From Candidatus Microgenomates bacterium (GTDB taxonomy: Bacteria; Patescibacteriota; Microgenomatia; UBA12405; UBA6130): a DNA stretch of 64,000 nucleotides. Location: assembly GCA_015485895.1 (NCBI GenBank), contig WFSR01000012.1, forward strand, positions 14,291 to 78,290, written 5' to 3'. The position numbers were made by a program, and so were the translations under genes. The notes under the pieces were generated by a model, which did not search any database, was not told where the DNA came from, and worked only from the letters and a program-made list of their open reading frames with translations. This document shows positions 42,189 to 52,279 of the stretch, in pieces (position 1 is the first letter of the stretch; each line of letters opens with the position of its first letter).

Positions 42189-42880
42189 TTTAATCCCAAA
42201 ACCACAGTAAATTCACCGCGGGGTTTCTCTCTTTCAAATTGAGGCAAGAGGGTTTCTACATCACCTCGGTACACATGAGCAAATGGCTTAGTTAGTTCCT
42301 TAGCTATTGCTAATTTTAGTTTATTATTTTTTCGATTTAGAAAATATAAGGTAGATAAGAGACGTGAAGGAACCTCGAAAAAAATCACACTAGTTAGTCC
42401 TATCTCTTTGAGTGCCAGTAGAGTTTGCCAGAATTTTTCTCTCTGACGAGAATGGCGAGGAAAGTAACCTAAAAAAGCAAAACGTTGGGCGCTGAAGCCT
42501 GATGCCACCAGAGCTGTTAAGATGGCCGATGGGCCAGGTATAACTTCCATAGGAATTTGCTTAGCAATAATAGCTTGCACCAGCATTAAACCTGGATCAG
42601 CAATAAGAGGATAACCAGCATCGCTGACCAAAGCGCAAGTTTTCCCCTCCTGAAGTAATTTGATAATTTTTGGTAATTGATGGAGGCGGTTATTTTCTCG
42701 GAAAGGGATAATCAATTTTGTGCGAACATTCAGAAAGTGCAAGAGATGTTTGGATACTAACGGGGTCTCCGCTACTAAGCAATTAACTTTCGCCAGTGTT
42801 TCAACAGCACGCTGGGTAAAATCGCCGCGGTTACCGATGGGCGTGGATACCACATAAAGTTTACCAAGCTTGGTTGCCAT
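42185..42880 (-). CDS. rsmI: 16S rRNA 2'-O-ribose C1402 methyltransferase RsmI
   Basis: SAM-dependent methyltransferase of the tetrapyrrole-methylase fold, which modifies the same C1402 nucleotide that RsmH modifies on the base. 231 residues, slightly shorter than E. coli RsmI. Motifs: LYVVSTPIGNRGDFTQRAVE, LVSDAGYPLIADPG, VIPGPSAILTALVASGF and PRGEFTVVL. It directly follows lexA with no gap, and overlaps the mutase-like gene by 4 nt, so the three minus-strand genes form one operon. Confidence 0.93.
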   Translation of the reverse strand: MATKLGKLYVVSTPIGNRGDFTQRAVETLAKVNCLVAETPLVSKHLLHFLNVRTKLIIPFRENNRLHQLPKIIKLLQEGKTCALVSDAGYPLIADPGLMLVQAIIAKQIPMEVIPGPSAILTALVASGFSAQRFAFLGYFPRHSRQREKFWQTLLALKEIGLTSVIFFEVPSRLLSTLYFLNRKNNKLKLAIAKELTKPFAHVYRGDVETLLPQFEREKPRGEFTVVLGLK

Positions 42881-43498
42881 TTAATTCAGATGACGGATGA
42901 CGCCAATCACCCTCCCCCTGATAATAACATTTGAAACAAATAACGGTTTCATTTTACCATTAGCTGGCTCAAGACGGATTTTGTCTTGCTCTTGATAAAA
43001 TTTTTTTACTGTAGCAAATCCATTTTCCAATTCAGCGACTACAATATCTCCATTCTCAGCGCTTTCCCTTTTCTCGACAATAATGTAATCTTGATCTAAA
43101 ATGCCTTCATCTATCATCGACTCACCTTTTACCTGAAGAACGAATGAAGGTTTGTTTTTGGGCGCCATGCTGGCTGGTACTAGGAGAGTGGCATTAGGAT
43201 CGGTATAGGGCTGAATAGGCAAACCAGCGGCGATGAACCCTAAAATTGGCAGCTCTATTTGTTGGCCGATGGTAGAAAAATTTTCAAGGAGCTCGATTCC
43301 TCGGGTGGCTCCCCGATAACGTCGAATAAAGCCCTTTTTCTCTAGGGCGCGAAGATGACCATAAATAGTAGAAGGGGCAGAAATATGAAGAGCAATTGCC
43401 ATCTCACTTAATGTAGGGGCATAACCGAACTTAACGATGTATTTTTCTAAGAAGTTGAGTAATTCTCGTTGCCGCCGGTAAAGAGTCGGGTGAGTCAT
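42881..43498 (-). CDS. lexA: LexA SOS repressor
   Basis: Repressor with self-cleaving peptidase domain, 205 residues. The winged HTH covers residues 1-65 (GYAPTLSEMAIALHISAPST, ALEKKGFIRR). The cleavage site is A91-G92 in GFIAAGLPI; catalytic S127 lies in VKGESMIDEG and K165 in ENGFATVKK. All residues for RecA-stimulated autocleavage are present, so an SOS response is predicted. I did not find an obvious GAAC-N4-GTTC type operator next to lexA, so its binding site is unknown. First gene of the lexA-rsmI-mutase operon. Confidence 0.94.
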   Translation of the reverse strand: MTHPTLYRRQRELLNFLEKYIVKFGYAPTLSEMAIALHISAPSTIYGHLRALEKKGFIRRYRGATRGIELLENFSTIGQQIELPILGFIAAGLPIQPYTDPNATLLVPASMAPKNKPSFVLQVKGESMIDEGILDQDYIIVEKRESAENGDIVVAELENGFATVKKFYQEQDKIRLEPANGKMKPLFVSNVIIRGRVIGVIRHLN

Positions 43499-43573
43499 AA
43501 TGAAATTAAAACACGAAAAAAACCCGAAGTCAATAAGCTTTTCTTTTCCTGCCTGTTATGATAAAAAGAATTA

Positions 43574-45397
43574 ATGAAACGATTTTTATACCCCTTATTT
43601 TTCTTGAGTGTTTATTTATTTTTAGTTAGCTGTTTCTCTATTAGCCAGGCATCGAGTTCGAATGAATTTCAAATACGCCAAACATCATTTTACAAATTAG
43701 ATAACCGTGGTGGGGCTAAGGTAACGGCGAATATCAGTCTCGTTAATAACTTCGCCAACATTTACCCTCAAGAATTTATGTTGTCGCTCCCTGATAGTGC
43801 TATAAATATTAGTGCCTATGACCAAGGTGGCAATATTATAGAGGAAAAGAAACACACGTTAAAAAAATTAACATTACGCTTAAAATTCAATCATGCAGGG
43901 GTCGGCAAAGGTGAAGAAACTGCATTTACACTTATTTATTATTGGCCTCATTTCGCTCAACGCCATGGCCAGGTTTGGTACTTAGTTCTGCCTTCGCCGC
44001 AAAATATCCAGGATTTCAAAAACTATAAAACGGTGATCTTAGTTCCTTCGAATTTTCATAACCTGGCCCGTAGTTCAATTACTCCAGCGGAGAATATCCT
44101 TCTAGACCAAGAACGCAAAATTGTTTTTACTAAAAAGGAATTCCAAAAGGGGGTTATTGCGTTGAGCTTTGCCGATTTTCAAGCGTTTAATTTTGTCTTT
44201 CGATACAAACTTGGCAATATTAGCGGTCATCAAGAAGAGCAGAGAATCCCTTTACCACCGGTGACAAATTATCAAAATGTTTTTTTTACCAGCATCTCGC
44301 CTTTGCCATTCAAAATAACTATGGACGAGAACGATAATTTATTGGCTCACTATATTGTAAATCCCGGCGAGAATAAAGATATTATAGCTCAAGGGCAAGT
44401 GCTTTTATTCGCCAGTCCCGAACGTAAAGCTTTTTACAATCATATTCCAAATAATACCCTCTTTTTAAGGGCAACCAAATTTTGGCCTGCCGACAATACT
44501 CTTGTTGTACAAAAGGCACAACAGCTTAAAACTCCACGGGCAATTTATAATTTTGTCGTCAAGCACTTATCTTATAATTTGTCTTCTTACAATGTTGGTC
44601 AACGTCGTGGTGGAGTAGATGCTCTTTTACATCCTGACCATGCGGTTTGCACAGAATTTACAGATCTATTTATTACCCTAGCCCGGGCAGCTGGTATTCC
44701 TGCTCGTGAAGTCGAGGGATATGCTTATACAAACAACCCTAAGATCCGTCCTGGCGGGCAACAAATTCTACACGCTTGGCCAGAGTATTGGGACAAAACC
44801 CGTAAACTGTGGGTTGATGTAGATCCTACTTGGGGTAATACCACCGGGGGCATTGATTACTTTTCCCATTTTGATTTAAATCACTTTGCCTTAGTTATTC
44901 ATGGCAGTAACGACCAAAGTCCAGCTCCACCGGGAAGTTATGCTTCCGGTAAAAGTTGGGATATCCATTTTGCTAAGAATATCAATATTCAGGAGCAACA
45001 ACCAGCCTTCTCTCTCCAAATAAAAAAGATTTCCCTTTCTCACAATCTTATGCTTAATCTTGTTTTTTCTCTCCAGAATAAAAGTCTTATAAATATTCAC
45101 CCTTCCCCTTATCGTTTATTACTAGATACAAAATTGCTTAAGAAAGGCGAACTTACCTACTTGCCACTTTTAAGCACTACTGATATCCCCATTCATATAT
45201 CTCCGTTGCTCCTTCCATTTCGCCATGATTTTGTTTTTAAAATAACGATCAACGGCCAACCTCTCATTGCAAAAGCACCTTTAAATAGGGGTTTTTATCT
45301 ATCAGCCCTAAGTAAATTTCGTTTTTGCATTATTGGCATCCTCTCTAGTTTTATTTGTCTAGCTATAGTTTTTTACCAAGTAAAGAGATTACAATAA
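43574..45397 (+). CDS. Secreted, membrane-anchored transglutaminase-like protein
   Basis: A 607-residue protein with an N-terminal signal peptide (about 1-26), a beta-rich N-terminal half, a transglutaminase-like domain and a C-terminal transmembrane helix (about 583-601). The catalytic triad is clear: C359 in HAVCTEFTDLF, H400 in ILHAWPEYW and D417 in VDVDPTWG. Bacterial members are often proteases or peptide cross-linkers acting outside the cell. Substrate unknown. It is preceded by an extended -10 TGTTATGAT and stands alone between lexA (divergent) and the YvlD-like gene; the 214 nt after it show no clear element. Confidence 0.85.
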   Translation: MKRFLYPLFFLSVYLFLVSCFSISQASSSNEFQIRQTSFYKLDNRGGAKVTANISLVNNFANIYPQEFMLSLPDSAINISAYDQGGNIIEEKKHTLKKLTLRLKFNHAGVGKGEETAFTLIYYWPHFAQRHGQVWYLVLPSPQNIQDFKNYKTVILVPSNFHNLARSSITPAENILLDQERKIVFTKKEFQKGVIALSFADFQAFNFVFRYKLGNISGHQEEQRIPLPPVTNYQNVFFTSISPLPFKITMDENDNLLAHYIVNPGENKDIIAQGQVLLFASPERKAFYNHIPNNTLFLRATKFWPADNTLVVQKAQQLKTPRAIYNFVVKHLSYNLSSYNVGQRRGGVDALLHPDHAVCTEFTDLFITLARAAGIPAREVEGYAYTNNPKIRPGGQQILHAWPEYWDKTRKLWVDVDPTWGNTTGGIDYFSHFDLNHFALVIHGSNDQSPAPPGSYASGKSWDIHFAKNINIQEQQPAFSLQIKKISLSHNLMLNLVFSLQNKSLINIHPSPYRLLLDTKLLKKGELTYLPLLSTTDIPIHISPLLLPFRHDFVFKITINGQPLIAKAPLNRGFYLSALSKFRFCIIGILSSFICLAIVFYQVKRLQ

Positions 45398-45577
45398 CTG
45401 TGATTCTTTGCCACATTGGTAATACCCAAAATTGCTAAAAGCTGTTATGGAACTGGAAACCAAGATAGATCATAGATTATGGAGAATAATTGCCGTCTAT
45501 CTAGATTCTAAATTCTAATGAATGCTTTAAATTTCAGAATTTGGTTACAACATATGTTGAGAAGCGTTGAAAACGAC

Positions 45578-45606
45578 TTGTCAACTAAAAAGCTTTTTGC
45601 TAAGCT
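45578..45606 (+). promoter_or_regulatory. Predicted promoter of the yvlD-secG-SBP operon
   Basis: TTGTCA (45578-45583), a 17-nt spacer and TAAGCT (45601-45606), ending 5 nt before ATG 45612; leaderless-type arrangement. The -10 is weak. Confidence 0.45.
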
Positions 45607-45611
45607 AAGGT

Positions 45612-46010
45612 ATGAGAAAGTTACTTAAGTACTGGTTCATTAGCGCCTTAAGTTTATTAGCAGTTGCTCAGATAAGTAATGTTTTTCATTTTTCCAACGG
45701 GTATTTCACTTTGGTAGAAGTAGCTTTTTTCCTTACTGTTTTTGAATATTTCCTTAAGCCGTTGGTAAAACTACTCTTGCTTCCAATAAATGTTATTACC
45801 CTAGGTGGTTTACGATGGCTGATAGATGTTCTTGCTCTTTTTTTGGCAGGAGCTATTATTCCATCTTTTCAAATAAAAACCTTTCTTTTCCCTGGTATTC
45901 AAAGCAATGGTCTTATCATCCCCAACTATTCCTTCCATGGATTTTGGTCCTATGTCGTAGCTGCCTTCAGCCTTAATTTATTGATTGGGCTTTTCCGTTG
46001 GCTTTTTTAA
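45612..46010 (+). CDS. YvlD/phage-holin-4-like membrane protein
   Basis: A 132-residue protein with four hydrophobic helices. The segment EYFLKPLVKLLLLPINVITLGGLRW resembles the PF04020 family (YvlD, sometimes called phage holin family 4), with its loop of Pro and Gly after the second helix. Function is unknown; no other phage genes are nearby, so a lysis role is unlikely. First gene of a three-gene unit with secG-like and a solute-binding protein, spaced by 16 nt. Confidence 0.7.
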   Translation: MRKLLKYWFISALSLLAVAQISNVFHFSNGYFTLVEVAFFLTVFEYFLKPLVKLLLLPINVITLGGLRWLIDVLALFLAGAIIPSFQIKTFLFPGIQSNGLIIPNYSFHGFWSYVVAAFSLNLLIGLFRWLF

Positions 46011-46026
46011 TATTCAGGATTCGTAA

Positions 46027-46239
46027 ATGACGACTCTCTTGCAAGTGTTACAAATCGTTCTGGGTAGTTTAGCTATCATTCTTATTCTGCTTAGGCCACC
46101 AGTTGCTGATGAAAATTCTCCAAATTGGTTTCGGCCTACCCTTACCCTCCGTGGTTGGGAAAAAATATCTTTTCTTTTCACTATTTTTATTCTTTTAACT
46201 TTTACTCTCGTCTCTGGATTACGTTTAATATGGGGATAA
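46027..46239 (+). CDS. secG: SecG-like preprotein translocase subunit
   Basis: A 70-residue protein with two transmembrane helices (about 5-21 and 47-67) separated by a polar loop. LQIVLGSLAIILILLRPP resembles the first helix of SecG, whose consensus is a hydrophobic run ending LIxLLQ; here Arg replaces the usual Gln. Length and topology fit SecG, which assists SecYE. The sequence is too short to be certain. The next gene starts on the base after its stop. Confidence 0.6.
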   Translation: MTTLLQVLQIVLGSLAIILILLRPPVADENSPNWFRPTLTLRGWEKISFLFTIFILLTFTLVSGLRLIWG

Positions 46240-47562
46240 ATGAGAAAGCTTCGCTACTTTTTTCAGGTTAATTACAAATTTCTCTTCTTAGGTTTTATCT
46301 TGGCTATAGGGAGTTTCTTCTTCTGGCAAAAAGGAGGGCAATTATTTTTGTTCCGCTATCATAAAAATGTATCTCGAATAGGACTCGTTGGCAATTATAC
46401 CCTGGATACTTTGCCGGATCGTATCCGCAAGCTCATTTCTTTCGGTTTAGTTACTTTAGATAAGAATGGCAATCCCCATCCCGGCGCAGCAGAAAAGTGG
46501 CAAGTAGACACAAAAGGCACTCGTTACACTTTCTCACTCCGCAAAAATTTATATTGGCATGATGGCAAACATTTTATAGCTTCGGATGTTCACTATATTT
46601 TGAAACCGGCAAAAATGCAAATCATAAATCAATATCAGTTACAGCTTACCATCCCTGAACCATTTGCTCCACTTTTAGCGGCGGTGTCACGCCCCCTCTG
46701 GCGGAAAAGAATTATCGGCTTGGGTGCTTATCAGATAAAGAAATTACACTTCCGTCGTGGCGATATTATAAGCACTTTGATGCTAAAGAATAAGAAAGGT
46801 AAAATCATTATTTTCCACTTTTATCCTACCCAAGATGATTTGCAAGATGCATTTTTGCTGGGCGAGATACATGAAGCATGGGGATTGAGAAATATTGACT
46901 TTATTAAAAATTATCGCCATCTCGTCATCACGCCCGAAAGAAGCCTGGTCAGGGAATACGCAGCAATATTTTTTAATTTAACAAAACCTCCTTTAGACAA
47001 CAAGAAAGTCCGCCAGGCGTTGGCATACACCGTCCCAAAACCATTAGGGGAAAAACGTGCCCTAACGCCCATATCACCGTTTTCGTGGGCTTATGACCAC
47101 AATGTGAAAACTTACAACTATAATTTGAGCCACGCTCGAACCATCCTAAAGAAGGCAAAAGTAGGAAAATTTACTATTAATCTCTGGACCTTGGCTGATC
47201 TTTTGGGCACCGCCGAAGATATAAAACAACATTGGCGTCAACTGGGAATAAATGTCGAGATCCAGGTAGTAGAGGGGGTAACACCGCAGGATGATTTCGA
47301 CGCTTTTTTGGGTTACGGATTTATCCCTGCTGATCCGGACCAGTATTATTTTTGGCATTCTGATCAACCGGGTAATATCACCCACTACCATAGTGTTCGC
47401 ATCGACACTCTTCTCGAGGATGGTCGTCGCACTTTAGTAAAAGCGGAGAGAAAAAAAATATACGCCGACTTTCAGCGCTTTCTAGTTGAGGATAGCCCAG
47501 CAGTTTTCCTTTTTTACCCCGAAGCTTACAATATTAAGCGAGAACCTATTTTTCACCTCTAA
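46240..47562 (+). CDS. Membrane-anchored ABC-type peptide-binding protein (family 5)
   Basis: A 440-residue protein of the SBP_bac_5 (OppA/DppA/NikA) family. It has an N-terminal transmembrane anchor (about 13-28) rather than a lipoprotein signal. Family features: NPHPGAAEKWQVDTKGTRYT, FSLRKNLYWHDGKHFIASDV, PLDNKKVRQALAYTV and HARTILKKA. It is shorter than typical OppA (500 or more residues), with a reduced N-terminal lobe. No permease or ATPase gene is nearby, so its partner, or a non-transport role, is unknown. It abuts the SecG-like gene, and tRNAs follow on the other strand. Confidence 0.83.
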   Translation: MRKLRYFFQVNYKFLFLGFILAIGSFFFWQKGGQLFLFRYHKNVSRIGLVGNYTLDTLPDRIRKLISFGLVTLDKNGNPHPGAAEKWQVDTKGTRYTFSLRKNLYWHDGKHFIASDVHYILKPAKMQIINQYQLQLTIPEPFAPLLAAVSRPLWRKRIIGLGAYQIKKLHFRRGDIISTLMLKNKKGKIIIFHFYPTQDDLQDAFLLGEIHEAWGLRNIDFIKNYRHLVITPERSLVREYAAIFFNLTKPPLDNKKVRQALAYTVPKPLGEKRALTPISPFSWAYDHNVKTYNYNLSHARTILKKAKVGKFTINLWTLADLLGTAEDIKQHWRQLGINVEIQVVEGVTPQDDFDAFLGYGFIPADPDQYYFWHSDQPGNITHYHSVRIDTLLEDGRRTLVKAERKKIYADFQRFLVEDSPAVFLFYPEAYNIKREPIFHL

Positions 47563-47570
47563 AACTACGG

Positions 47571-47644
47571 TGTCCCCGGGGGGATTCGGACCCTCGACCT
47601 TCCCGTTAGAAGCGGGACGCTCTTTCCGACTGAGCTACGGGGAC
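47571..47644 (-). tRNA. tRNA-Arg(UCU)
   Basis: Acceptor GTCCCCG/CGGGGAC; anticodon stem TCCCG/CGGGA around CTTCTAA (UCU); T arm GGGTCCGAATCCC; discriminator A. Last of a four-tRNA minus-strand group. Confidence 0.94.
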
Positions 47645-47649
47645 TTGGG

Positions 47650-47722
47650 GGTGGCTGGAGGGAATCGAACCCTCAACCCTCCGCTCCACAGGCGGATGCT
47701 CTGCCAATTGAGCTACAGCCAC
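47650..47722 (-). tRNA. tRNA-His(GUG)
   Basis: Acceptor GTGGCTG/CAGCCAC; anticodon stem TCCGC/GCGGA around CTGTGGA (GUG); discriminator C, and a G encoded at position -1 (47723), both His identity elements. Confidence 0.96.
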
Positions 47723-47727
47723 CATGG

Positions 47728-47800
47728 TCGGGGGTAGCAGACTCGAACTGCCAACCTCACGGTCCCAAACCGTGCGCGCTGCCAATTGCGCCAACCCCCG
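47728..47800 (-). tRNA. tRNA-Pro(UGG)
   Basis: Acceptor CGGGGGT/ACCCCCG; anticodon stem CACGG/CCGTG around TTTGGGA (UGG); T arm AGTTCGAGTCT; discriminator A. Confidence 0.94.
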
Positions 47801-47801
47801 G

Positions 47802-47885
47802 TGCCGCGGGAGGGAATCGAACCCTCACGTCCCGAAGGACACGAGATTTTAAGTCTCGCCTGTCTACCAATTCCAGCACCGCGGC
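47802..47885 (-). tRNA. tRNA-Leu(UAA)
   Basis: A class II tRNA of 84 nt with a long variable arm (TGTCCTTCGGGACG); acceptor GCCGCGG/CCGCGGC; anticodon stem CGAGA/TCTCG around CTTAAAA (UAA). First of the four-tRNA group Leu-Pro-His-Arg. Confidence 0.95.
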
Positions 47886-47930
47886 CTCTGCAGTGAATTT
47901 TAGCAAAATATACTCCCAAAGTCACTAAAA

Positions 47931-48317
47931 TTAGGATTGTTTTTGGAGGTCAGTGAGAAGCTTGAGAATCTGCTGCTGCTGGCGATCTATTTTGACACCA
48001 ATATCTAAAATTTTGTCGACAATTTCCTGGGAGCGTTTTTGAGCTGCTGCTTCCCGTCGGTCTCTCTCTATCTCGGCTTGGTTAGAGGCCATTAAAAGAA
48101 AAATACCCAAAAAAATGGCTTCTAAAGAAACCGCCAAAGTCAGGAGATTGATACTAAAATGGTAAGTTAACCAAACTCCAAACCACAAAGCATGAAGAAT
48201 GACCCCCCACCAACTACCTGCCAACCAAGCAATAATCCGTACGGCCATCCTAGGTATCTTTTGGTGGAATCGTTCTCGACGGTGACCATCTAAACTGATT
48301 TTTCTTTCTTTTTCCAT
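47931..48317 (-). CDS. DUF1003 membrane protein
   Basis: A 128-residue protein with two transmembrane helices (about 38-55 and 58-77). WWGVILHALWFGVWLTYHF then SLEAIFLGIFLLMASNQAE and ERDRREAAAQKRSQ match DUF1003, whose hallmark is an F/W-rich helix, SLEAI, an LMxxNxxxxxDR motif and a charged coiled-coil tail. The C-terminal tail (VDKILDIGVKIDRQQQQILK) is a predicted coiled coil. Function unknown. It is 4 nt downstream of the glycosidase gene and likely cotranscribed. Confidence 0.85.
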   Translation of the reverse strand: MEKERKISLDGHRRERFHQKIPRMAVRIIAWLAGSWWGVILHALWFGVWLTYHFSINLLTLAVSLEAIFLGIFLLMASNQAEIERDRREAAAQKRSQEIVDKILDIGVKIDRQQQQILKLLTDLQKQS

Positions 48318-48321
48318 AGGA

Positions 48322-49782
48322 TCACTTTAACAAAACTTCTTTGGTCTTGCAAGAAAAGTGTTTCAAATACCGGCGCAGATCGCTGATTAGATAGGCCATT
48401 TTATTTAACCCTGGTGAGCAAAGGTAAGCCATAAGATAACGTTTGGGAAAAATAAAAAAATGATGGTCAACGCCAGATTGTACTCCCTTCCAGCGAAAAA
48501 GGTGTTGGGAAGTCTGCCTAGGGGCAGAAAAAGAGAAGGTAAACCAGGCCTTTCCCCCCGGTTCTAGAGGAGATGAGAGAACAGCACAAAGTTGATTACC
48601 CAAGCCATTGTCAGATTTAAAACAATATCGATTCTCTTTTCCACCCCAAATATTTTGTCCTTCATTCTCCAAGAGTAATTTGCCCCTGCTCTCTTCACCC
48701 GGGGCCAAGAAAAACGGAATTCTCTCAGAGATAATTTTAGCCCTTATTAACTGAAAGGGGCTGTTAATACTCTTAGGCCACTTTAAAAACACTTTAGCAT
48801 ATCGGTAAAGATCGCCGTTATCTTTTTGCCAGCTGAAGTGATCTAAGGGGGATAAAGAATAATGAAGAAGGAAAGGTGAAAACATAACTATTCGGGTATC
48901 AGCCAACCAACCGCGGACCGCCTTGGTTAAATATTGAGTAATAAGATAATTGGGTAAGAATGTTGAATTATACTTTTGCCCTTGGCGGTGGGGCCAACCA
49001 GTTTCGGTAATAAAAACAGGTAATTGCTTTTTCACCCCTAAAGAACGAAGATAATTAAGTTCCCAAATGTAACCATGGATACTGGTCTTGCCCCAATCAT
49101 TAGGAGAACCACGAAAGCCATGATTGGGATAGGAGTGGGATGCCAGACCATCTAGAGCTTCAAAAACATCAGGATCAGCAATTAGAATCTGGCGGTAGAA
49201 AATTTCTGCTGAATAATAGGCGGGGGGCTTATTAGGGGCCGCTAAATCTAAACCGCCGCTGATAAGAAAGAATTTTTTAGCTTGAGCATGAAAAATTTGA
49301 ATTGTTTGCTGGAGAATTGATGCATATTCTTGAGGACTTGCCTGTCCGCCCCATTCATCCCCGCGATTTGGTTCGTTAAAAATAATAATAAAGCGCTCAC
49401 CTGTAGGCCAAAGAAGATTGTTTAAAAACTTTGCCTGACTGGTAATATCGCTAGGATTAGGCTTTGCCCAGACTCGCCCTTGGGCATGGGTAGCAAGGCG
49501 GATTAAAGGTAATAAATGATAACGCCGGCAAAGATTAAAAATATTTTGCCATTTTTGAGTATTTAAATCATTATCACGGAGAACTAAGACTACCCATCCC
49601 CAATCACCACCGTGAGTATTAAGGAGTTTGCTAGCACTTATGATATCGTTGGGATTATCTAAAAGGTGAATACCAAATTTATTTTTAGCCCACGAGAGAT
49701 CAGAAGTCGCCCGAACCCGGTTGGCGAAAAAATTCCCTGCTATAATAAACAACAATGAGAAAAGGACTACTTTTTTAAGCAT
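48322..49782 (-). CDS. Secreted clan GH-A-like glycoside hydrolase
   Basis: A 486-residue protein with a signal peptide (about 1-25), a TIM-barrel domain (about 35-320) and a C-terminal beta domain (about 345-450) with a possible wall- or sugar-binding role. The acid/base Glu is E137 in FIIIFNEPNRG and the nucleophile E260 in VFITETGWP, at the ends of strands 4 and 7 as in clan GH-A. Substrate not predictable. The DUF1003 gene follows 4 nt downstream. Its ATG is 6 nt from a TATAAT box. Confidence 0.8.
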   Translation of the reverse strand: MLKKVVLFSLLFIIAGNFFANRVRATSDLSWAKNKFGIHLLDNPNDIISASKLLNTHGGDWGWVVLVLRDNDLNTQKWQNIFNLCRRYHLLPLIRLATHAQGRVWAKPNPSDITSQAKFLNNLLWPTGERFIIIFNEPNRGDEWGGQASPQEYASILQQTIQIFHAQAKKFFLISGGLDLAAPNKPPAYYSAEIFYRQILIADPDVFEALDGLASHSYPNHGFRGSPNDWGKTSIHGYIWELNYLRSLGVKKQLPVFITETGWPHRQGQKYNSTFLPNYLITQYLTKAVRGWLADTRIVMFSPFLLHYSLSPLDHFSWQKDNGDLYRYAKVFLKWPKSINSPFQLIRAKIISERIPFFLAPGEESRGKLLLENEGQNIWGGKENRYCFKSDNGLGNQLCAVLSSPLEPGGKAWFTFSFSAPRQTSQHLFRWKGVQSGVDHHFFIFPKRYLMAYLCSPGLNKMAYLISDLRRYLKHFSCKTKEVLLK

Positions 49783-49788
49783 CGGGAA

Positions 49789-49794
49789 ATTATA
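49789..49794 (-). promoter_or_regulatory. -10 box of the glycosidase gene, leaderless type
   Basis: TATAAT on the minus strand (49789-49794) ends 6 nt before the ATG at 49782. It lies in the 14-nt divergent gap to the DRG-like gene. Confidence 0.55.
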
Positions 49795-49796
49795 GC

Positions 49797-50900
49797 ATGT
49801 TAGGTATAAAGTCGGCTAATCGAGAACACATCGTCCAGAGAATAAATCAAATAGAAAAGGAGATTCGTGAAACCCCGTATCATAAGGGGACAGAGCACCA
49901 CATTGGTCTTCTTAGAGCTCGATTGGCCATTCTTCGCCAGAAATTAGAAGATCAAGCAACAAAAAAGCCTGGTCACGGAGTTAAGTCTACTTTTCTAGTC
50001 CGCAAGCAGGGCGATGGCAGCTGCCTTCTGCTTGGTCCTCCATCGGTAGGAAAATCTACTTTACTTAACCATCTTACTAATACACAAAGCCAGATTGGCA
50101 ATTATGCTTTTACCACCAAGAGAGTTATCCCCGGCATGCTTTTCTATCGGAATGCTAAAATCCAGCTTTTGGATGCTCCTGGCCTTCTTCCCGATGGTCC
50201 ACTTCATTATGGACAAGGGCGGCAAATTCTAACCGCTATTCGGGGCAGCGATCTTCTAATTTTAGTCTTCGATCCTCAAACATACTCGCGCTTGGCCGAT
50301 ATTCTTCGTAAACTTACCGCAGTTGGGGTACGCCTAAACGAAGAAAAACCACCTCTTAAAATTTTTTCTCACCGAGGAAATGAAATAATTATTGAGGGTA
50401 ATCTGCAACCACAGAAGGCAAGAATGCTAACTCAAATAAGTAAAGAGCTAGGCTTACGAGGGAAGAGAATCGTAATTTCTAAGCCGCTGACAGTAAATCA
50501 ATATCTAGACGCCCTTTTATCCAACAGAGTGTTCCTTCCTGCCATTTTGGTTATTAATAAGCAAGATTTGTTAACAGTTAAACAAAAGGAAAAGATTAGG
50601 CGTTTTGTTTGGCAATTTAATTTGGACCCTGTTTTCGTCAGCGCCCAGCAAAACAAAGGGTTAAAATGCTTAAAAAAGGTTATTTGGCGAAAATTGAAAT
50701 TAATAAAAATAACCGTCATCTCTAAACATACCGGACGGAAAAAAATTATTATTGGCCGGCAAGGCGAAGCAGTAAAAATTTTATTGCCGTTTTCTAATTT
50801 GCCCCAATTTAAAAAGCTTTACTTGATAAAAAATGGCCAGCGCCAAGAGATAAGTTGGGAGTATTGTCCCCGCGGAGGAGAGGTTTTTCTCTTGGTTTAA
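49797..50900 (+). CDS. DRG/Rbg-family (Obg-HflX superfamily) GTPase
   Basis: A 367-residue GTPase. The N-terminal helical hairpin RINQIEKEIRETPYHKGTEH and HIGLLRARLAILRQKLE is the DRG signature (DRG/Rbg proteins have NKAT-HIGLLKAKLA). Then G1 GPPSVGKSTLLN, G3 LLDAPGLL, G4 VINKQDLL and G5 VSAQ. A C-terminal TGS-like domain (about 300-367) contains KITVISKHTGRKKIII. DRGs are best known from eukaryotes and archaea, where they act in translation with a regulator protein, so their presence in this bacterium is noteworthy. Convergent with tgt, 4-nt gap. Confidence 0.85.
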   Translation: MLGIKSANREHIVQRINQIEKEIRETPYHKGTEHHIGLLRARLAILRQKLEDQATKKPGHGVKSTFLVRKQGDGSCLLLGPPSVGKSTLLNHLTNTQSQIGNYAFTTKRVIPGMLFYRNAKIQLLDAPGLLPDGPLHYGQGRQILTAIRGSDLLILVFDPQTYSRLADILRKLTAVGVRLNEEKPPLKIFSHRGNEIIIEGNLQPQKARMLTQISKELGLRGKRIVISKPLTVNQYLDALLSNRVFLPAILVINKQDLLTVKQKEKIRRFVWQFNLDPVFVSAQQNKGLKCLKKVIWRKLKLIKITVISKHTGRKKIIIGRQGEAVKILLPFSNLPQFKKLYLIKNGQRQEISWEYCPRGGEVFLLV

Positions 50901-50904
50901 TATT

Positions 50905-52197
<1,293 letters not shown>

Positions 52198-52201
52198 CTT
52201 G

Positions 52202-52274
52202 GCCAGGGTAGCCAAGGTGGTCACGGCACGGGTCTGAAAAACCTGGGATCTCGGTTCGACTCCGAGCCCTGGCA
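52202..52274 (+). tRNA. tRNA-Phe(GAA)
   Basis: Acceptor GCCAGGG/CCCTGGC; anticodon stem CGGGT/ACCTG around CTGAAAA (GAA); T arm GGTTCGACTCC; discriminator A. Confidence 0.94.
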
Positions 52275-52279
52275 CCGAA

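Noticed and set aside
45612..46010. Phage holin
   Set aside because: The match is to the YvlD-type membrane family; no endolysin partner or phage genes are adjacent.
47486..47925. Short reading frames across the Leu-Pro-His-Arg tRNA group
   Set aside because: Their peptides (CARRDSNPRPSA-type and similar) are typical translations of tRNA genes; the tRNAs explain the sequence.
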